Shown piece after piece: positions 1-8,438 of a stretch of DNA of 39,238 bases. Numbering within the stretch: position 1 is the first letter of the stretch; each line of letters opens with the position of its first letter. Both the position numbers and the translations under genes were made by a program. Under the pieces are notes generated by a model, which was given only the letters and a program-made list of their open reading frames with translations, did not search any database and was not told where the DNA came from. The DNA lies in contig NZ_QMKQ01000031.1 in NCBI RefSeq assembly GCF_003287975.1, positions 1-39,238 on the forward strand, written 5' to 3'. The stretch is from Arthrobacter sp. AQ5-05. GTDB taxonomy: Bacteria; Actinomycetota; Actinomycetes; Actinomycetales; Micrococcaceae.

Positions 1-215
1 TCGACACCACCGCGCGCACCGCGCTGGGCCACCCCATGGGACCGTTCGCGCTCATGGACATGGTCGGGCTCGACGTCATCGACTTCATCGGCCAGGCCAC
101 CTTTGCGGAGACCGGCGCGGCCGAGGACGCCCCCAACGGGCGCATCGCTGCCCTGGTGGCCGAGGGCAAGCTGGGCCGCAAGTCCGGTGCCGGGTTCTAC
201 GACTACAAGGGGTAG
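1..215 (+). CDS. 3-hydroxyacyl-CoA dehydrogenase, C-terminal fragment (cut by window edge)
   Basis: The reading frame is open from the left edge and ends at TAG 213-215. The visible 70 residues contain the signature C-terminal helical domain of 3-hydroxybutyryl/3-hydroxyacyl-CoA dehydrogenases: a GHPMGPFALMDMVGLDV block (the substrate/dimerisation helix) and a closing GKLGRKSGAGFYDY block. The family oxidises 3-hydroxyacyl-CoA with NAD in beta-oxidation or butanoate metabolism. The N-terminal Rossmann domain lies outside the window, so the substrate and the symbol (fadB2, hbd or paaH) cannot be decided. No terminator is obvious directly after the stop. Confidence 0.9.
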   Translation, partial: DTTARTALGHPMGPFALMDMVGLDVIDFIGQATFAETGAAEDAPNGRIAALVAEGKLGRKSGAGFYDYKG

Positions 216-530
216 CCGGAAGTCGCTTTATCCGGGCGCGGGCGCTGCCGCGCGACGGGCGTCCGTGGTTGCTGACGGTGGCTCACCGGTTTCCCGGCCA
301 GCTGAAACGGTCGGTGCGCCACTGCTTCGCGCCCGGAGCACGACGGCGTGCCCGGAGGGTCGCCTGGAACCAATCCACCAGCTTCGGTGCCGGCGTTGGC
401 GTTGGTGCATTTGACCGTGGGTGTCTCGTGGCAGCCGGCGGTGAACTGCCCAAACAGGAAGTGCAACGAGGCCGTTGGGCAGGTGGGGAGCCACTGCGTT
501 TGCACGGTGGGAACCAACTGCAACATGATG

Positions 531-546
531 CGTGACACGGATCACA
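531..546. promoter_or_regulatory. CRP/GlxR-like palindrome
   Basis: The sequence CGTGACACGGATCACA holds GTGA and TCAC half-sites with 6 bp between them, matching the TGTGA-N6-TCACA layout of CRP-family sites except for the first base. A possible TATGGT -10 element follows at 555-560. The site is far (456 bp) from the xdhA start, so its target is unclear. The match is by eye only. Confidence 0.35.
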
Positions 547-815
547 GCCACTGCTATGGTCGGAGCATGTCCAGGGCAGACACCTACAGATGGTCGTTAT
601 CCACCGGGAGCGTTTCTGATTGGGTGGCTGGCGGATCCGGATGGAGCGGGTTTGCCGTTCCGCTCATAAGAACTCAAGTGGGTGCCACAGCTGTGGACAA
701 CAAGACGGCCGGCTTGGAGTACAGAGGCGGCAGCCGAGCACGGCCAACGCCCGCGAACTTTTTGAGTGTTTTGTGAACCAACCACATTGATGATCTGAAA
801 GTACCGGAGGACCTC

Positions 816-866
816 ATGGGTGGAACGATTGCATGGCCGAAAGGGCAGATTGCCCACGGAGCCTAA
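816..866 (+). CDS. possible 16-residue leader peptide upstream of xdhA
   Basis: ATG 816 follows a near-perfect ribosome site (CCGGAGGA, 804-811) at 5-nt spacing from GGAGG and opens a 16-codon frame, MGGTIAWPKGQIAHGA, ending at TAA 864-866. It ends 136 nt before the xdhA start. The peptide has no run of a regulatory codon that would mark a classical attenuator. A 5-bp hairpin lies over its last codons. It may be a small protein, a leader ORF controlling xdh, or chance. Confidence 0.3.
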   Translation: MGGTIAWPKGQIAHGA

Positions 867-1002
867 GCTGGCCTGCACGCAGCGAGCCAACTGACACGGA
901 TTTTGGCTCCCGACGCTGATACGCAGGCCGCTTTGTCGCGCGCCCATTATCAATCGTTCGTTCACAGCGCTTCCCACTTTGCGGGAAGTAGGAGGAAGCG
1001 GC

Positions 1003-2511
1003 ATGACCGCCAAGACAACCCAAGACTCTCAGTGTTTGATTACCGTTAACGGAACGGTGCGGGATTTTACCGGGCCAACGCACACCAACGCCCTGGACTT
1101 CCTGCGCGGTGAAGGACTTACCTCTTGCAAGGAAGGCTGCGCCGAGGGTGAATGCGGGGCCTGTTCCATTCTGGTCGCCCGAGCGGACGGCGATGACACA
1201 CGCTGGACCGCACTGAATGCCTGTCTTCTGCCGGCCGCAGCCCTCGACGGGCAGGAAGTGATTACAGCCGAGGGCCTGGGGGACCGCACCGACCTGCACC
1301 CGGTCCAGCAGCAGATGGTCGAGCGCGGTGGCTCCCAATGCGGGTACTGCACCCCTGGATTCGTCTGCAGCATGGCCGCCGAATATTATCGGCCGGAACG
1401 AGCTGCCCCCATCGGCACCCTGCCGGGCATCGAAGACGCAGGGGACCAACACTGCGGGCCAAATGGGTTCGACCTGCACGCGCTCTCCGGCAATCTGTGC
1501 CGGTGCACCGGATACCGGCCCATCCGCGATGCCGCCTTTGCATTGGGCACGCCGGCTGTGGACGATGCGCTGGCTGCCCGCCGCGACCGGCCGGCGCCGA
1601 CCGTGGTGACCACCGACCTGTCTCGCGCCGATACCCCCACGGGCCAGCTCGGCCGCTACCGGAGGCCCGGAACCCTGGAGGAGGCACTGCAGATCCTGTC
1701 CGAGGAATCCGAGGTCCTGCCCCTCGCCGGTGGAACCGACTGGGGCGTGGAGGTCAACATCAAGGGAGCACGGGCCCGTTCACTGCTGGCCATCGACCGG
1801 CTGAGTGAACTGAGGCAACTGGATGTCACCGACACGCACATCGAGATCGGGGCGGCCTGCACGCTCAGTGAACTGGAACGTGGACTGCAAGGACGGATCC
1901 CGTTACTGGGCAAGCTCTTTGGCCAATTTGCTTCCCGGCTCATCCGCAACAGCGCGACCATCGGCGGGAACCTGGGCACGGGTTCACCCATCGGCGACAC
2001 ACCTCCGGCCTTGTTGGCCCTGGAAGCCGAGTTGGTGCTTGGCTCGGTGGCGCGCCAACGAGTGGTGCCATTGGCCGACTACTTCACCGGGTACCGGCAA
2101 ACGGTCCGTCAGCCCGGAGAGCTGATCACCTCCATCCGCGTCCCGCTGCCCCTGTCCGAACTGACGTCCTTCCAGAAAATCGCCAAGCGCCGCTTTGACG
2201 ACATCTCCAGCGTGGCCATCGGCTGTGCGCTCGCCGTCGAGGACGGCATCATCACCAAGGCGCGGATCGGCTTGGGCGGGGTGGCGGCCACCCCTTTGCG
2301 CGCGACCGCCACTGAAAAGATGCTCGAAGGCCGGGCATGGGACCTTGAAACCATCCGCGCCGCGGCGCGGGTGATGGGCGAGGAAGGAACCCCGATGGAT
2401 GACCACCGGGCCAGCGCCGAATACCGGAGGGCAATGCTTGCCTCCTCGCTGGAGCGGTTCTTCGCCACCCAACTGCAAGAGACCAACCGGTTGAAGGGAG
2501 AAGGCAAATGA
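1003..2511 (+). CDS. xdhA: xanthine dehydrogenase small subunit (2Fe-2S and FAD domains)
   Basis: This subunit carries electrons from the molybdenum site to NAD(+) during hypoxanthine/xanthine oxidation in purine breakdown. The 502-residue protein starts at ATG 1003, chosen over an in-frame TTG at 979 because AGGAGG (990-995) sits 7 nt before it. The N-terminal plant-ferredoxin cluster is shown by C46, C51, C54 and C74. The second 2Fe-2S domain has C113-x2-C116 and C166-x-C168. Between these last pairs lies an extra loop of about 30 residues (131-158). The FAD domain follows with PLAGGTDW (240-247) and IGGNLGTGSPIGD (320-332). The gene overlaps xdhB by 4 bp, so translation is coupled. A related dehydrogenase of the same fold (aldehyde or CO type) is possible, but the fused FeS-FAD layout with xdhC favours XDH. 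Confidence 0.93.
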   Translation: MTAKTTQDSQCLITVNGTVRDFTGPTHTNALDFLRGEGLTSCKEGCAEGECGACSILVARADGDDTRWTALNACLLPAAALDGQEVITAEGLGDRTDLHPVQQQMVERGGSQCGYCTPGFVCSMAAEYYRPERAAPIGTLPGIEDAGDQHCGPNGFDLHALSGNLCRCTGYRPIRDAAFALGTPAVDDALAARRDRPAPTVVTTDLSRADTPTGQLGRYRRPGTLEEALQILSEESEVLPLAGGTDWGVEVNIKGARARSLLAIDRLSELRQLDVTDTHIEIGAACTLSELERGLQGRIPLLGKLFGQFASRLIRNSATIGGNLGTGSPIGDTPPALLALEAELVLGSVARQRVVPLADYFTGYRQTVRQPGELITSIRVPLPLSELTSFQKIAKRRFDDISSVAIGCALAVEDGIITKARIGLGGVAATPLRATATEKMLEGRAWDLETIRAAARVMGEEGTPMDDHRASAEYRRAMLASSLERFFATQLQETNRLKGEGK

Positions 2512-4865
2512 GCCTGCTGTCCCAACGTCCCGAGCGGCCCATTGTCGGGGAAGTCCATCCGCATGAATCCGCGGTGGAACATGTCACCGGAAGCGCCTTG
2601 TATACCGATGACCTGGACCAGCGGTTGGTCGGTGTGCTGCATGCCTACCCGGTGCAGTCCACGCAAGCGCACGCAAAAATCCTGAACCTTGGTATCGACG
2701 GGGCCTACCGGGTTCCCGGGGTGGTCCGGGTGATCACGGCAATGGACATCCCCGGGGTCAATGATCAAGGTGCCAAACGCGATGAACCCATGCTGCCGGT
2801 GGACGAGGTCATGTTCTACGGCCAGCCTGTGGTGTGGGTTCTCGGTGAGGACCTGGAAGCTGCCAAGGCCGGGGCCGCCGCCGTTGAAGTGGACTACGAA
2901 CCGCTCGACTCGTTGATCACCCTGCAGGACGCGATCGCCGCGCAAAGCTTCCACGGAATCCAGCCGGTGATCGACAAGGGCGACAGCCAGACCGCATTCA
3001 GGGACGCCGCGCGGGTGTTTGAGGGGGAGTTCGAGTTCTCCGGGCAGGAACACTTCTACCTGGAGACCCAGAACTCGCTGGCCATGGTGGACGAAAGCGG
3101 CCAGTTGATGATCCATTCCTCCACCCAGCACCCCACCGAAACCCAGGACATCGTCTCCCACATACTGGGGATCCCCGTGCACCGGGTCACCGTCCAGGTG
3201 CTGCGCATGGGTGGCGCCTTTGGCGGCAAGGAAATGCAGTCGCACGGCTATGCCGCGGTGGCAGCCCTTGGGGCCTTGCTCACCGGGCGGCCGGTGCGGG
3301 TGCGGCTGGATCGGACCGTGGATATCACCATGACCGGCAAGCGCCACGGTTTCCACGCCAGCTGGAAAGCCGGTTTTGACGACGACGGCAAGATACTGGG
3401 CCTGGATGCGACGCTGACCGCTGATGGCGGGTGGAGCCTGGACCTGTCCGAGCCGGTGCTGACCCGGGCGCTGTGCCACATTGACAATGCCTACTGGATA
3501 CCAAATATCCGGGTTCAAGGCCGGGTCGCCAAATGCCATAAGACCTCGCAAACGGCGTTCCGCGGCTTCGGGGGACCACAGGGCATGCTGGTCATGGAGG
3601 ACATCCTGGGACGGGTGGCACCGCAACTGGGGATCAGCGCCAGGGAACTGCGGCGCCGGAATTTCTACGTCCAGGGGCAGGACACCCCGTACTACCAGCC
3701 GGTGCGCCATCCCGAACGGATGGAGGCAGCCTGGCAGCAGCTGCTGGACGGTGCGGAGATTGAACGCCGCGAAGCCGAGATTGCCCGGTTCAACGAGAGC
3801 CATGAGCATGCAAAGCGGGCCTTGGCCCTGACCCCGGTGAAATTCGGGATCTCCTTCAACCTCACGGCCTTCAACCAGGCCGGCGCCCTGGTGCTGGTCT
3901 ACAAGGACGGTTCGGTGCTGGTGAACCACGGTGGCACCGAAATGGGGCAGGGGCTGCACACCAAGATGCTGCAGGTGGCTGCCACCACCCTCGGAGTCCC
4001 CCTCGATACCGTGCGGATCGCACCGACTCGTACCGACAAGGTCCCGAACACCTCGGCCACGGCGGCCAGTTCGAGCAGCGATCTGAACGGCGGGGCGGTC
4101 AAGGACGCCTGCGAGCAGATCCGTGACCGGCTCGCCCAGGTGGCGGCCGTCAAGCTTGGCGTTCCTGCCCACGAGATCCGGTTCAGCCGCGGTACGGTCT
4201 CCAGCCTCGGTGGACGCGAATCCATCGGCTGGAAGGAACTGGTCAACGCCGCGTACTTCCAGCGGGTCCAGCTGTCTGCCGCAGGTTTTTACCGGACCGA
4301 AGGACTGCACTGGGACCTGGGCATCATGAAGGGGGAGCCGTTCAAGTACTTCGCCTATGGTGCGGCGGCCAGCGAGGTGGAGGTCGGCCGTTTCGACGGT
4401 TCGTACACCCTGCGCCGGGTGGATGTGGTGCATGACGTGGGGGATTCGCTCTCCCCATTGGTTGACCTGGGACAGATCGAAGGCGGTTTTGTGCAGGGTG
4501 CGGGTTGGCTGACCCTGGAGGACCTGCGTTGGGACACCAGCGATCGGCCGACCAGGGGGCGGCTGGCGACACAGAGCGCCAGCACCTACAAGATCCCGAG
4601 CCTGTCGGAAATGCCCGAGGTCTTCAACGTCTCGCTTCTGGACAAGGCCCACGAAGAGGGTGCGGTCTACGGTTCCAAGGCCGTGGGCGAGCCTCCCCTG
4701 ATGTTGTCCCTTTCGGTGCGCGAGGCATTGCGCCAAGCCATTGCAGGTTTTGCCGAGCCCGGAACCAGTGTGCAACTGGCGTCGCCGGCCACGCCCGAAG
4801 CGGTGTTCTGGGCGGTCCAGACGGCTCGCGAGCACAGCGAATTGAACAGCGGACGATCCTCATGA
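2508..4865 (+). CDS. xdhB: xanthine dehydrogenase large subunit (molybdopterin-binding)
   Basis: This catalytic subunit hydroxylates hypoxanthine to xanthine and urate at a molybdopterin cofactor. It is 785 residues, normal for the bacterial XdhB family. An aldehyde oxidase/xanthine dehydrogenase a/b-hammerhead domain fills the first 150 residues. Cofactor-binding motifs follow: GGAFGGKE (about 235-242), a GFGGPQG block, and a TDKVPNTSATAASSSSDLNG block. The catalytic glutamate lies in GSKAVGEPPL (E728), as in known xanthine dehydrogenases. The ATG overlaps the xdhA stop (ATGA), and its own stop overlaps the start of xdhC, giving a three-gene coupled operon. Specificity for xanthine rather than another N-heterocycle is inferred from domain style. 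Confidence 0.93.
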   Translation: MSLLSQRPERPIVGEVHPHESAVEHVTGSALYTDDLDQRLVGVLHAYPVQSTQAHAKILNLGIDGAYRVPGVVRVITAMDIPGVNDQGAKRDEPMLPVDEVMFYGQPVVWVLGEDLEAAKAGAAAVEVDYEPLDSLITLQDAIAAQSFHGIQPVIDKGDSQTAFRDAARVFEGEFEFSGQEHFYLETQNSLAMVDESGQLMIHSSTQHPTETQDIVSHILGIPVHRVTVQVLRMGGAFGGKEMQSHGYAAVAALGALLTGRPVRVRLDRTVDITMTGKRHGFHASWKAGFDDDGKILGLDATLTADGGWSLDLSEPVLTRALCHIDNAYWIPNIRVQGRVAKCHKTSQTAFRGFGGPQGMLVMEDILGRVAPQLGISARELRRRNFYVQGQDTPYYQPVRHPERMEAAWQQLLDGAEIERREAEIARFNESHEHAKRALALTPVKFGISFNLTAFNQAGALVLVYKDGSVLVNHGGTEMGQGLHTKMLQVAATTLGVPLDTVRIAPTRTDKVPNTSATAASSSSDLNGGAVKDACEQIRDRLAQVAAVKLGVPAHEIRFSRGTVSSLGGRESIGWKELVNAAYFQRVQLSAAGFYRTEGLHWDLGIMKGEPFKYFAYGAAASEVEVGRFDGSYTLRRVDVVHDVGDSLSPLVDLGQIEGGFVQGAGWLTLEDLRWDTSDRPTRGRLATQSASTYKIPSLSEMPEVFNVSLLDKAHEEGAVYGSKAVGEPPLMLSLSVREALRQAIAGFAEPGTSVQLASPATPEAVFWAVQTAREHSELNSGRSS

Positions 4866-5668
4866 CCTGGATCGATACGGTGATCTGGCTACGGGCACAG
4901 CGCGCCCCGGCGGTGTTGATCACCGTGGTTGGTGTGCGCGGACATGCACCGCGTGAAGCCGGAACCAAGATGGTTGCCACCATTGACGAGCTTTTTGAAA
5001 CCATAGGTGGCGGCAACATGGAGATGACAGCGGTGGCACGGGCACGGCAGATGCTCACCGAGTCGCTGCACGTGCCCGAAACCATGACCTTGCGGCTGAA
5101 TGACAAGGCTCCGGCGACCTATGGTCGACAATGCTGCGGAGGAGAAGTGACGATCTTGCTTGAACCGCTGGCCGTGCCCCGGGCGGTGGCGATCTTTGGC
5201 ATTGGCAATGTGGGTCTTGAACTGGCCCGCATCCTTTCGCGGCAGGACATCGAACTGTATTTAAGCGATTCCCGAGAGGAAAACCTGCAGGGCCTGGACG
5301 CGCTTGAACCGGCGGTGGCGCGGATCCATCCGAAACTGGCCGTCATTGGCGAAGAAGTGCTCAGTCGGTTGCCCGGTGGAACACATGTGCTGATCATGAC
5401 CCATGACCACGCCGAGGATTACCACCTCTGTGATGCTGCGTTGCGGCATCCGAATCTTGGCTCGATCGGCCTGATCGGGTCCAACGCCAAATGGCAGCGA
5501 TTCCGCAAGAATCTTGCGGAAAGCGGACATGAAGCAACTGCGCTTGGAAGGATCGACTGCCCGATCGGGGACCCGGAGGTGGTGGGCAAGGACCCGGCCA
5601 CCATTGCGGTCAGCGTGGCAGCCGACCTGCTCAAACGCATGAACAAGGTCAGCGCCGTCAAGGTCTGA
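4862..5668 (+). CDS. xdhC: XdhC-type molybdenum cofactor maturation protein
   Basis: XdhC proteins bind molybdenum cofactor, promote its sulfuration and insert it into xanthine dehydrogenase. The 268-residue protein starts at ATG 4862, inside the end of xdhB (4-bp overlap). The N-terminal XdhC/CoxI domain contains the typical GRQCCGGEV motif near residue 90. The C-terminal Rossmann domain carries FGIGNVGLELARIL (GxGxxG) and an acidic SDSREE strand end. A DxD-like region and the GLIGSNAKWQRF block are also typical. It is the last gene of the xdh operon; the next gene is on the opposite strand with 51 bp between the stops. Confidence 0.92.
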   Translation: MTWIDTVIWLRAQRAPAVLITVVGVRGHAPREAGTKMVATIDELFETIGGGNMEMTAVARARQMLTESLHVPETMTLRLNDKAPATYGRQCCGGEVTILLEPLAVPRAVAIFGIGNVGLELARILSRQDIELYLSDSREENLQGLDALEPAVARIHPKLAVIGEEVLSRLPGGTHVLIMTHDHAEDYHLCDAALRHPNLGSIGLIGSNAKWQRFRKNLAESGHEATALGRIDCPIGDPEVVGKDPATIAVSVAADLLKRMNKVSAVKV

Positions 5669-5719
5669 GCTTCAGCCGTTCGGCCCGGTGGATGTGTGGG
5701 CAGTAGGCGGCGATGTCCC

Positions 5720-6151
5720 CTAATCCGCCTCGGGCTGTTCGCCGAGGCGGAAATGGCGCCCCGAGATGTTCCTGACCTCGATTTTCACCCAGGATTCCTT
5801 CGGGGTCGGGATCCATGGGGAGACGCCTGAGCTGCGCGCCTCCTCGATCTCCGCGCTGGTTTGCAGCTGGTGTGCGTGTCCGTGGACCACCACCGACCAG
5901 GCTTCGTCGGAGAGGATGCCGTCGGCCTCGAAGGCCACGGAATCGTGCACAGTCAGCGCCGCAAGCTTTTCGCCGGGAGCCGTGCGGATGTATATGGTCC
6001 TGCCCACCAGGCCGAAGTTCAGCGGGAAGATATCGACGGCGCCGCCCACCGCGGTGGCCAGGCGGCCGTGGGAGGTTTTCTCGAGCAGGCTCCAGGCCTG
6101 TTCTTCGGTCAGCGCCAGCACGGGTTCATCTGCATCATGGTCAAACATCAT
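5720..6151 (-). CDS. pyridoxamine 5'-phosphate oxidase-like flavin-binding protein
   Basis: The 143-residue product has the split-barrel fold signature of small PNPOx-like proteins: a SHGRLATAVGGAVDIFPLNF opening, a VVGRTIYIRTAPGEKL-type strand pair, and a closing W(V)KIEV..ISGR block. Members bind FMN or F420 and include NimA-like nitroreductases; the true substrate cannot be told. Two start codons lie in tandem (6151 and 6148). GGAG on the reverse strand is only 2 nt from the first but 5 nt from the second, so 6148 may be the real start. A 17-bp palindrome sits directly upstream at 6162-6178. Confidence 0.85.
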   Translation of the reverse strand: MMFDHDADEPVLALTEEQAWSLLEKTSHGRLATAVGGAVDIFPLNFGLVGRTIYIRTAPGEKLAALTVHDSVAFEADGILSDEAWSVVVHGHAHQLQTSAEIEEARSSGVSPWIPTPKESWVKIEVRNISGRHFRLGEQPEAD

Positions 6152-6161
6152 GTCTCCATAG

Positions 6162-6178
6162 TTCTACGAATTGTAGAA
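6162..6178. promoter_or_regulatory. candidate operator palindrome TTCTAC-N5-GTAGAA
   Basis: TTCTACGAATTGTAGAA has perfect 6-bp arms around a 5-bp centre. It lies 11 bp upstream of the minus-strand PNPOx-like gene and about 100 bp upstream of the divergent App1-type gene, where it would overlap promoter elements. CTAC/GTAG arms recall BlaI/CopY-type sites, but spacing differs, so no regulator is assigned. It is AT-rich relative to its surroundings. Confidence 0.4.
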
Positions 6179-6280
6179 AAATGCCAGAGGTGGCGACGGC
6201 CAGGTGAACTTTCCGGCAACGCGGCCCAATTCATCCTTTCGATCCGCTCCATCTCCCCGGCTCATGAAAGACTGGGTTTC

Positions 6281-7363
6281 ATGGTCAAGGAAACAGGAGC
6301 CGAACGCGCCCGGCACATCGCCGCACGCTTCGAGGACCGCGCCCTGGAACTGCGCGCAACACGGGCCCGCGAACGCGGCCTGGTGCCGACCGTCCTGCCC
6401 TACACCGGCTACGGGCTCTCGGACCCGGACAAGGGCTGGGTGCGCATCTTCGCCCGCCTGGTGCTGGCCAAGCCCGGCGCATTCGATGCCGGGCGCCACC
6501 GCGCCAAGGTCATCGCCGACGGGGTGCGCGGCTGGCGGAACTTCATCTCCCCGATCGTCCCGCACGGGCAGCTTGAGGTGCACATCAACGGCGAACGCTT
6601 TGCCGTGCAGGCCGACCGCGGGGGAGTGCTCGACGTCAAGGTCGCCGCCATACTGGCACCGGGCTGGCACGAGATCACCCTGCACACCGAGGGTTCCGCG
6701 GCCGTGGCCGCCCCGGTCATGATGGTCGACGCGGCCGCCGAATTCGGGTTGCTCTCCGACGTGGACGACACCATCGTGGTCACCGCGCTGCCGCGCCCGC
6801 TGCTGGCCGCCTGGAACTCCTTCGTCCTGTCCGAGCACGCCCGCCTGGCCACCCCGGGGATGCCGGTGATGATGGAGAAGCTGATGCGCGACAAGCCCGG
6901 CGCCCCCACCTTCTACCTGTCCACCGGGGCCTGGAACGTCGCCCAGACGCTGACCCGCTTCCTCTCGCGCAACCTCTACCCGCAGGGCCCGCTGCTGCTG
7001 ACCGACTGGGGACCCACCGACAGGGGCTGGTTCCGTTCGGGCATGCAGCACAAGGCCGACCAGCTGCGCCGCCTGGCCAATGAGTTCCCGAACCTGAAGT
7101 GGCTGCTGATCGGGGACGACGGCCAGCACGACCCCTACCTCTACGCCGAGTTCGCCAGACGCTACCCCGATCACGTCGCGGCGATCGTGATCCGCCAGCT
7201 GACCCCCTCGGAGGCGGTGCTGGCAGGCGGGCGCAGCCAGGGGATCCTGAATTCCACCCCCGGGGTGCCGTGGGTGTACGAGTCCGACGGGGCACGCATC
7301 GCCGAAAAGCTTCAGGCGCTGGGCCTCATCAGCCCCGACGCCGAGCAGGGGCCGGGCAAGTGA
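6281..7363 (+). CDS. App1 family phosphatase (phosphatidate phosphatase-like, HAD fold)
   Basis: The protein (360 residues from ATG 6281) matches the App1/DUF2183 family, named after a yeast phosphatidate phosphatase. The N-terminal half forms a beta-rich domain (residues 45-150). The C-terminal catalytic half begins with the HAD-type motif DVDDT at 160-164. Later motifs are FYLSTGAWN, LTDWGPTDRGWFRSG and the acidic IGDDGQHDPYLY, all conserved in the family. The lipid substrate in bacteria is not established. The start is only moderately supported, with a weak GAAAG upstream. The stop overlaps the following thioesterase start (GTGA), so the two are coupled. Confidence 0.85.
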   Translation: MVKETGAERARHIAARFEDRALELRATRARERGLVPTVLPYTGYGLSDPDKGWVRIFARLVLAKPGAFDAGRHRAKVIADGVRGWRNFISPIVPHGQLEVHINGERFAVQADRGGVLDVKVAAILAPGWHEITLHTEGSAAVAAPVMMVDAAAEFGLLSDVDDTIVVTALPRPLLAAWNSFVLSEHARLATPGMPVMMEKLMRDKPGAPTFYLSTGAWNVAQTLTRFLSRNLYPQGPLLLTDWGPTDRGWFRSGMQHKADQLRRLANEFPNLKWLLIGDDGQHDPYLYAEFARRYPDHVAAIVIRQLTPSEAVLAGGRSQGILNSTPGVPWVYESDGARIAEKLQALGLISPDAEQGPGK

Positions 7364-7824
7364 ACGAACCGACGCTCCGCGTCGAGGTCCCCATGCGCTG
7401 GGGAGACATGGACGCGTACGGCCACATCAACAACGTGAACCTGGTCCGGATGATGGAAGAGGCGCGCATCGCCGGCTTCGGCGTGCCCGGCGGCACCGGC
7501 AAACCCGGGATCGAGCCGATGGTCGACCTGTTTTCCGCAGTCCCGGAAAACACCCAGATCCTGGTGGTCGAGCACCGGGTGCGCTACGTCAAGCCGCTGG
7601 ATTACCGCAACGTCCCGGCCCACGTGGATCTGTGGATCAGCGCCATCAAGGCCGCAAGCTTCGACATCTGCTACGAATTCCACGATCCGGTCGACGGCGG
7701 GGTGTGCGTGCGTGCCGCCACGACCCTGGCTTTCTTTTCCGTCGAGACCCAGCGGCTGCTGCGGCTGTCGGTGGAAAACAAGGAAGCAATGGCCCGCTAC
7801 GGGGCGGATCCGATCTTCCGCTAG
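7360..7824 (+). CDS. acyl-CoA thioesterase, 4HBT hotdog-fold (YbgC/FadM-like)
   Basis: The 154-residue product, from GTG 7360, carries the hotdog thioesterase signature RWGDMDAYGHINNV, in which D18 is the expected catalytic acid, followed by a MMEEARIAG helix. Such enzymes hydrolyse acyl-CoA esters, often aromatic or branched ones, to free acids in the cytosol. The GTG start is chosen because it overlaps the App1-type stop by 4 bp. The stop TAG (7822-7824) shares a CTAG with the stop of the convergent gene on the other strand. Substrate cannot be read from sequence. Confidence 0.87.
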   Translation: MNEPTLRVEVPMRWGDMDAYGHINNVNLVRMMEEARIAGFGVPGGTGKPGIEPMVDLFSAVPENTQILVVEHRVRYVKPLDYRNVPAHVDLWISAIKAASFDICYEFHDPVDGGVCVRAATTLAFFSVETQRLLRLSVENKEAMARYGADPIFR

Positions 7825-8327
7825 GAGCGCTGCAGCTCGGCCGTCAACGCGTCAAAGTCCCGGGCCAGGGCCTCGTCCCGCTCGAAGCTGCACGGTTCAA
7901 GCGGCTCGGTGCTGAAGGAGAAGTAGTCAAGCCCGGCGCTGCGCCGCGGGTCCGCCGGAAGCGCGAGCGCGTTGTTGTGGAAATTCACCCGGCCCAGCGA
8001 GCGGCCCTCGGGACGGGCCGGGGCGATGCGCAGCAGGTGCGCAATCACCGGAAGGTCGTGGGCGAAGACCTGGTGGTGCGCCCCGCCGGCAAAGACATGC
8101 AGCGTGAGCCCCTGGACGGGGGAAACCATGACCTCCACATCGGCCGGAGCCCACAGCGTGGGTCGGGCCATCAGGGACTTGACCGCCCGCGGATTGGTGC
8201 GGTGGCCGGGGTGGAAGGACGTACAGGATTCGGACGGGCGTGACTGGTTGCGCAAGGGACGGCGCCTTTCGTGTGCTCTTGTCCCCGGGGCGGTTGCCGC
8301 CAAGGACCGCTTCGTCATCCGAACCAC
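7821..8327 (-). CDS. hypothetical protein
   Basis: I do not recognise this family. The C-terminal 115 residues look like a genuine compact protein, from ARPTLWAPADVEV through the FAGGAHHQVFAHDLP and RVNFHNNALALP blocks. The first 40 or so residues are Arg/Pro-rich and less protein-like. The true start may therefore lie further in, for example TTG 8256 (LRNQSRPS) or ATG near 8175 (MARPTLW). No membrane segment or signal peptide is visible. It converges on the thioesterase gene, and the two stop codons share CTAG at 7821-7824. Confidence 0.6.
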   Translation of the reverse strand: MVRMTKRSLAATAPGTRAHERRRPLRNQSRPSESCTSFHPGHRTNPRAVKSLMARPTLWAPADVEVMVSPVQGLTLHVFAGGAHHQVFAHDLPVIAHLLRIAPARPEGRSLGRVNFHNNALALPADPRRSAGLDYFSFSTEPLEPCSFERDEALARDFDALTAELQRS

Positions 8328-8438
8328 CCGTGAAGCATGGGGTTGGTGTACGCGCCTGGTCGGAGCCTAAAGCTGGCGCGCATCTCGTGAAGCTGGTTTC
8401 ATCGTACCAAAACGGGGCTGACGATTTAGGGTGAAGGT

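Larger units (their letters stand above)
216..1002. other. 787-bp stretch without a convincing gene; candidate regulatory region of the xdh operon
   Basis: Open frames exist here on both strands, but none has a recognisable protein sequence together with a good start. What can be seen: a CRP/GlxR-like palindrome at 531-546; a 16-codon ORF with a strong ribosome site at 816-866; and a 9-bp inverted pair, GAACGATTG at 823-831 and CAATCGTTC at 951-959, flanking the last 130 bp before xdhA. A small hairpin GGGCA-gat-TGCCC (843-855) lies inside the short ORF. A 69-codon frame starting at ATG 567 looks unlike a protein and was not accepted. Confidence 0.5.

Noticed and set aside
348-776. 142-codon frame in the gap before xdhA
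   Set aside because: No recognisable protein sequence, no ribosome site at its start, and a Cys/Ser/Gly-rich composition. A shorter version from ATG 567 has GGAG only 1 nt away.
2109-4835. A 908-codon open frame on the minus strand
   Set aside because: Antisense to xdhA/xdhB; His/Gly/Asp-rich without domains.
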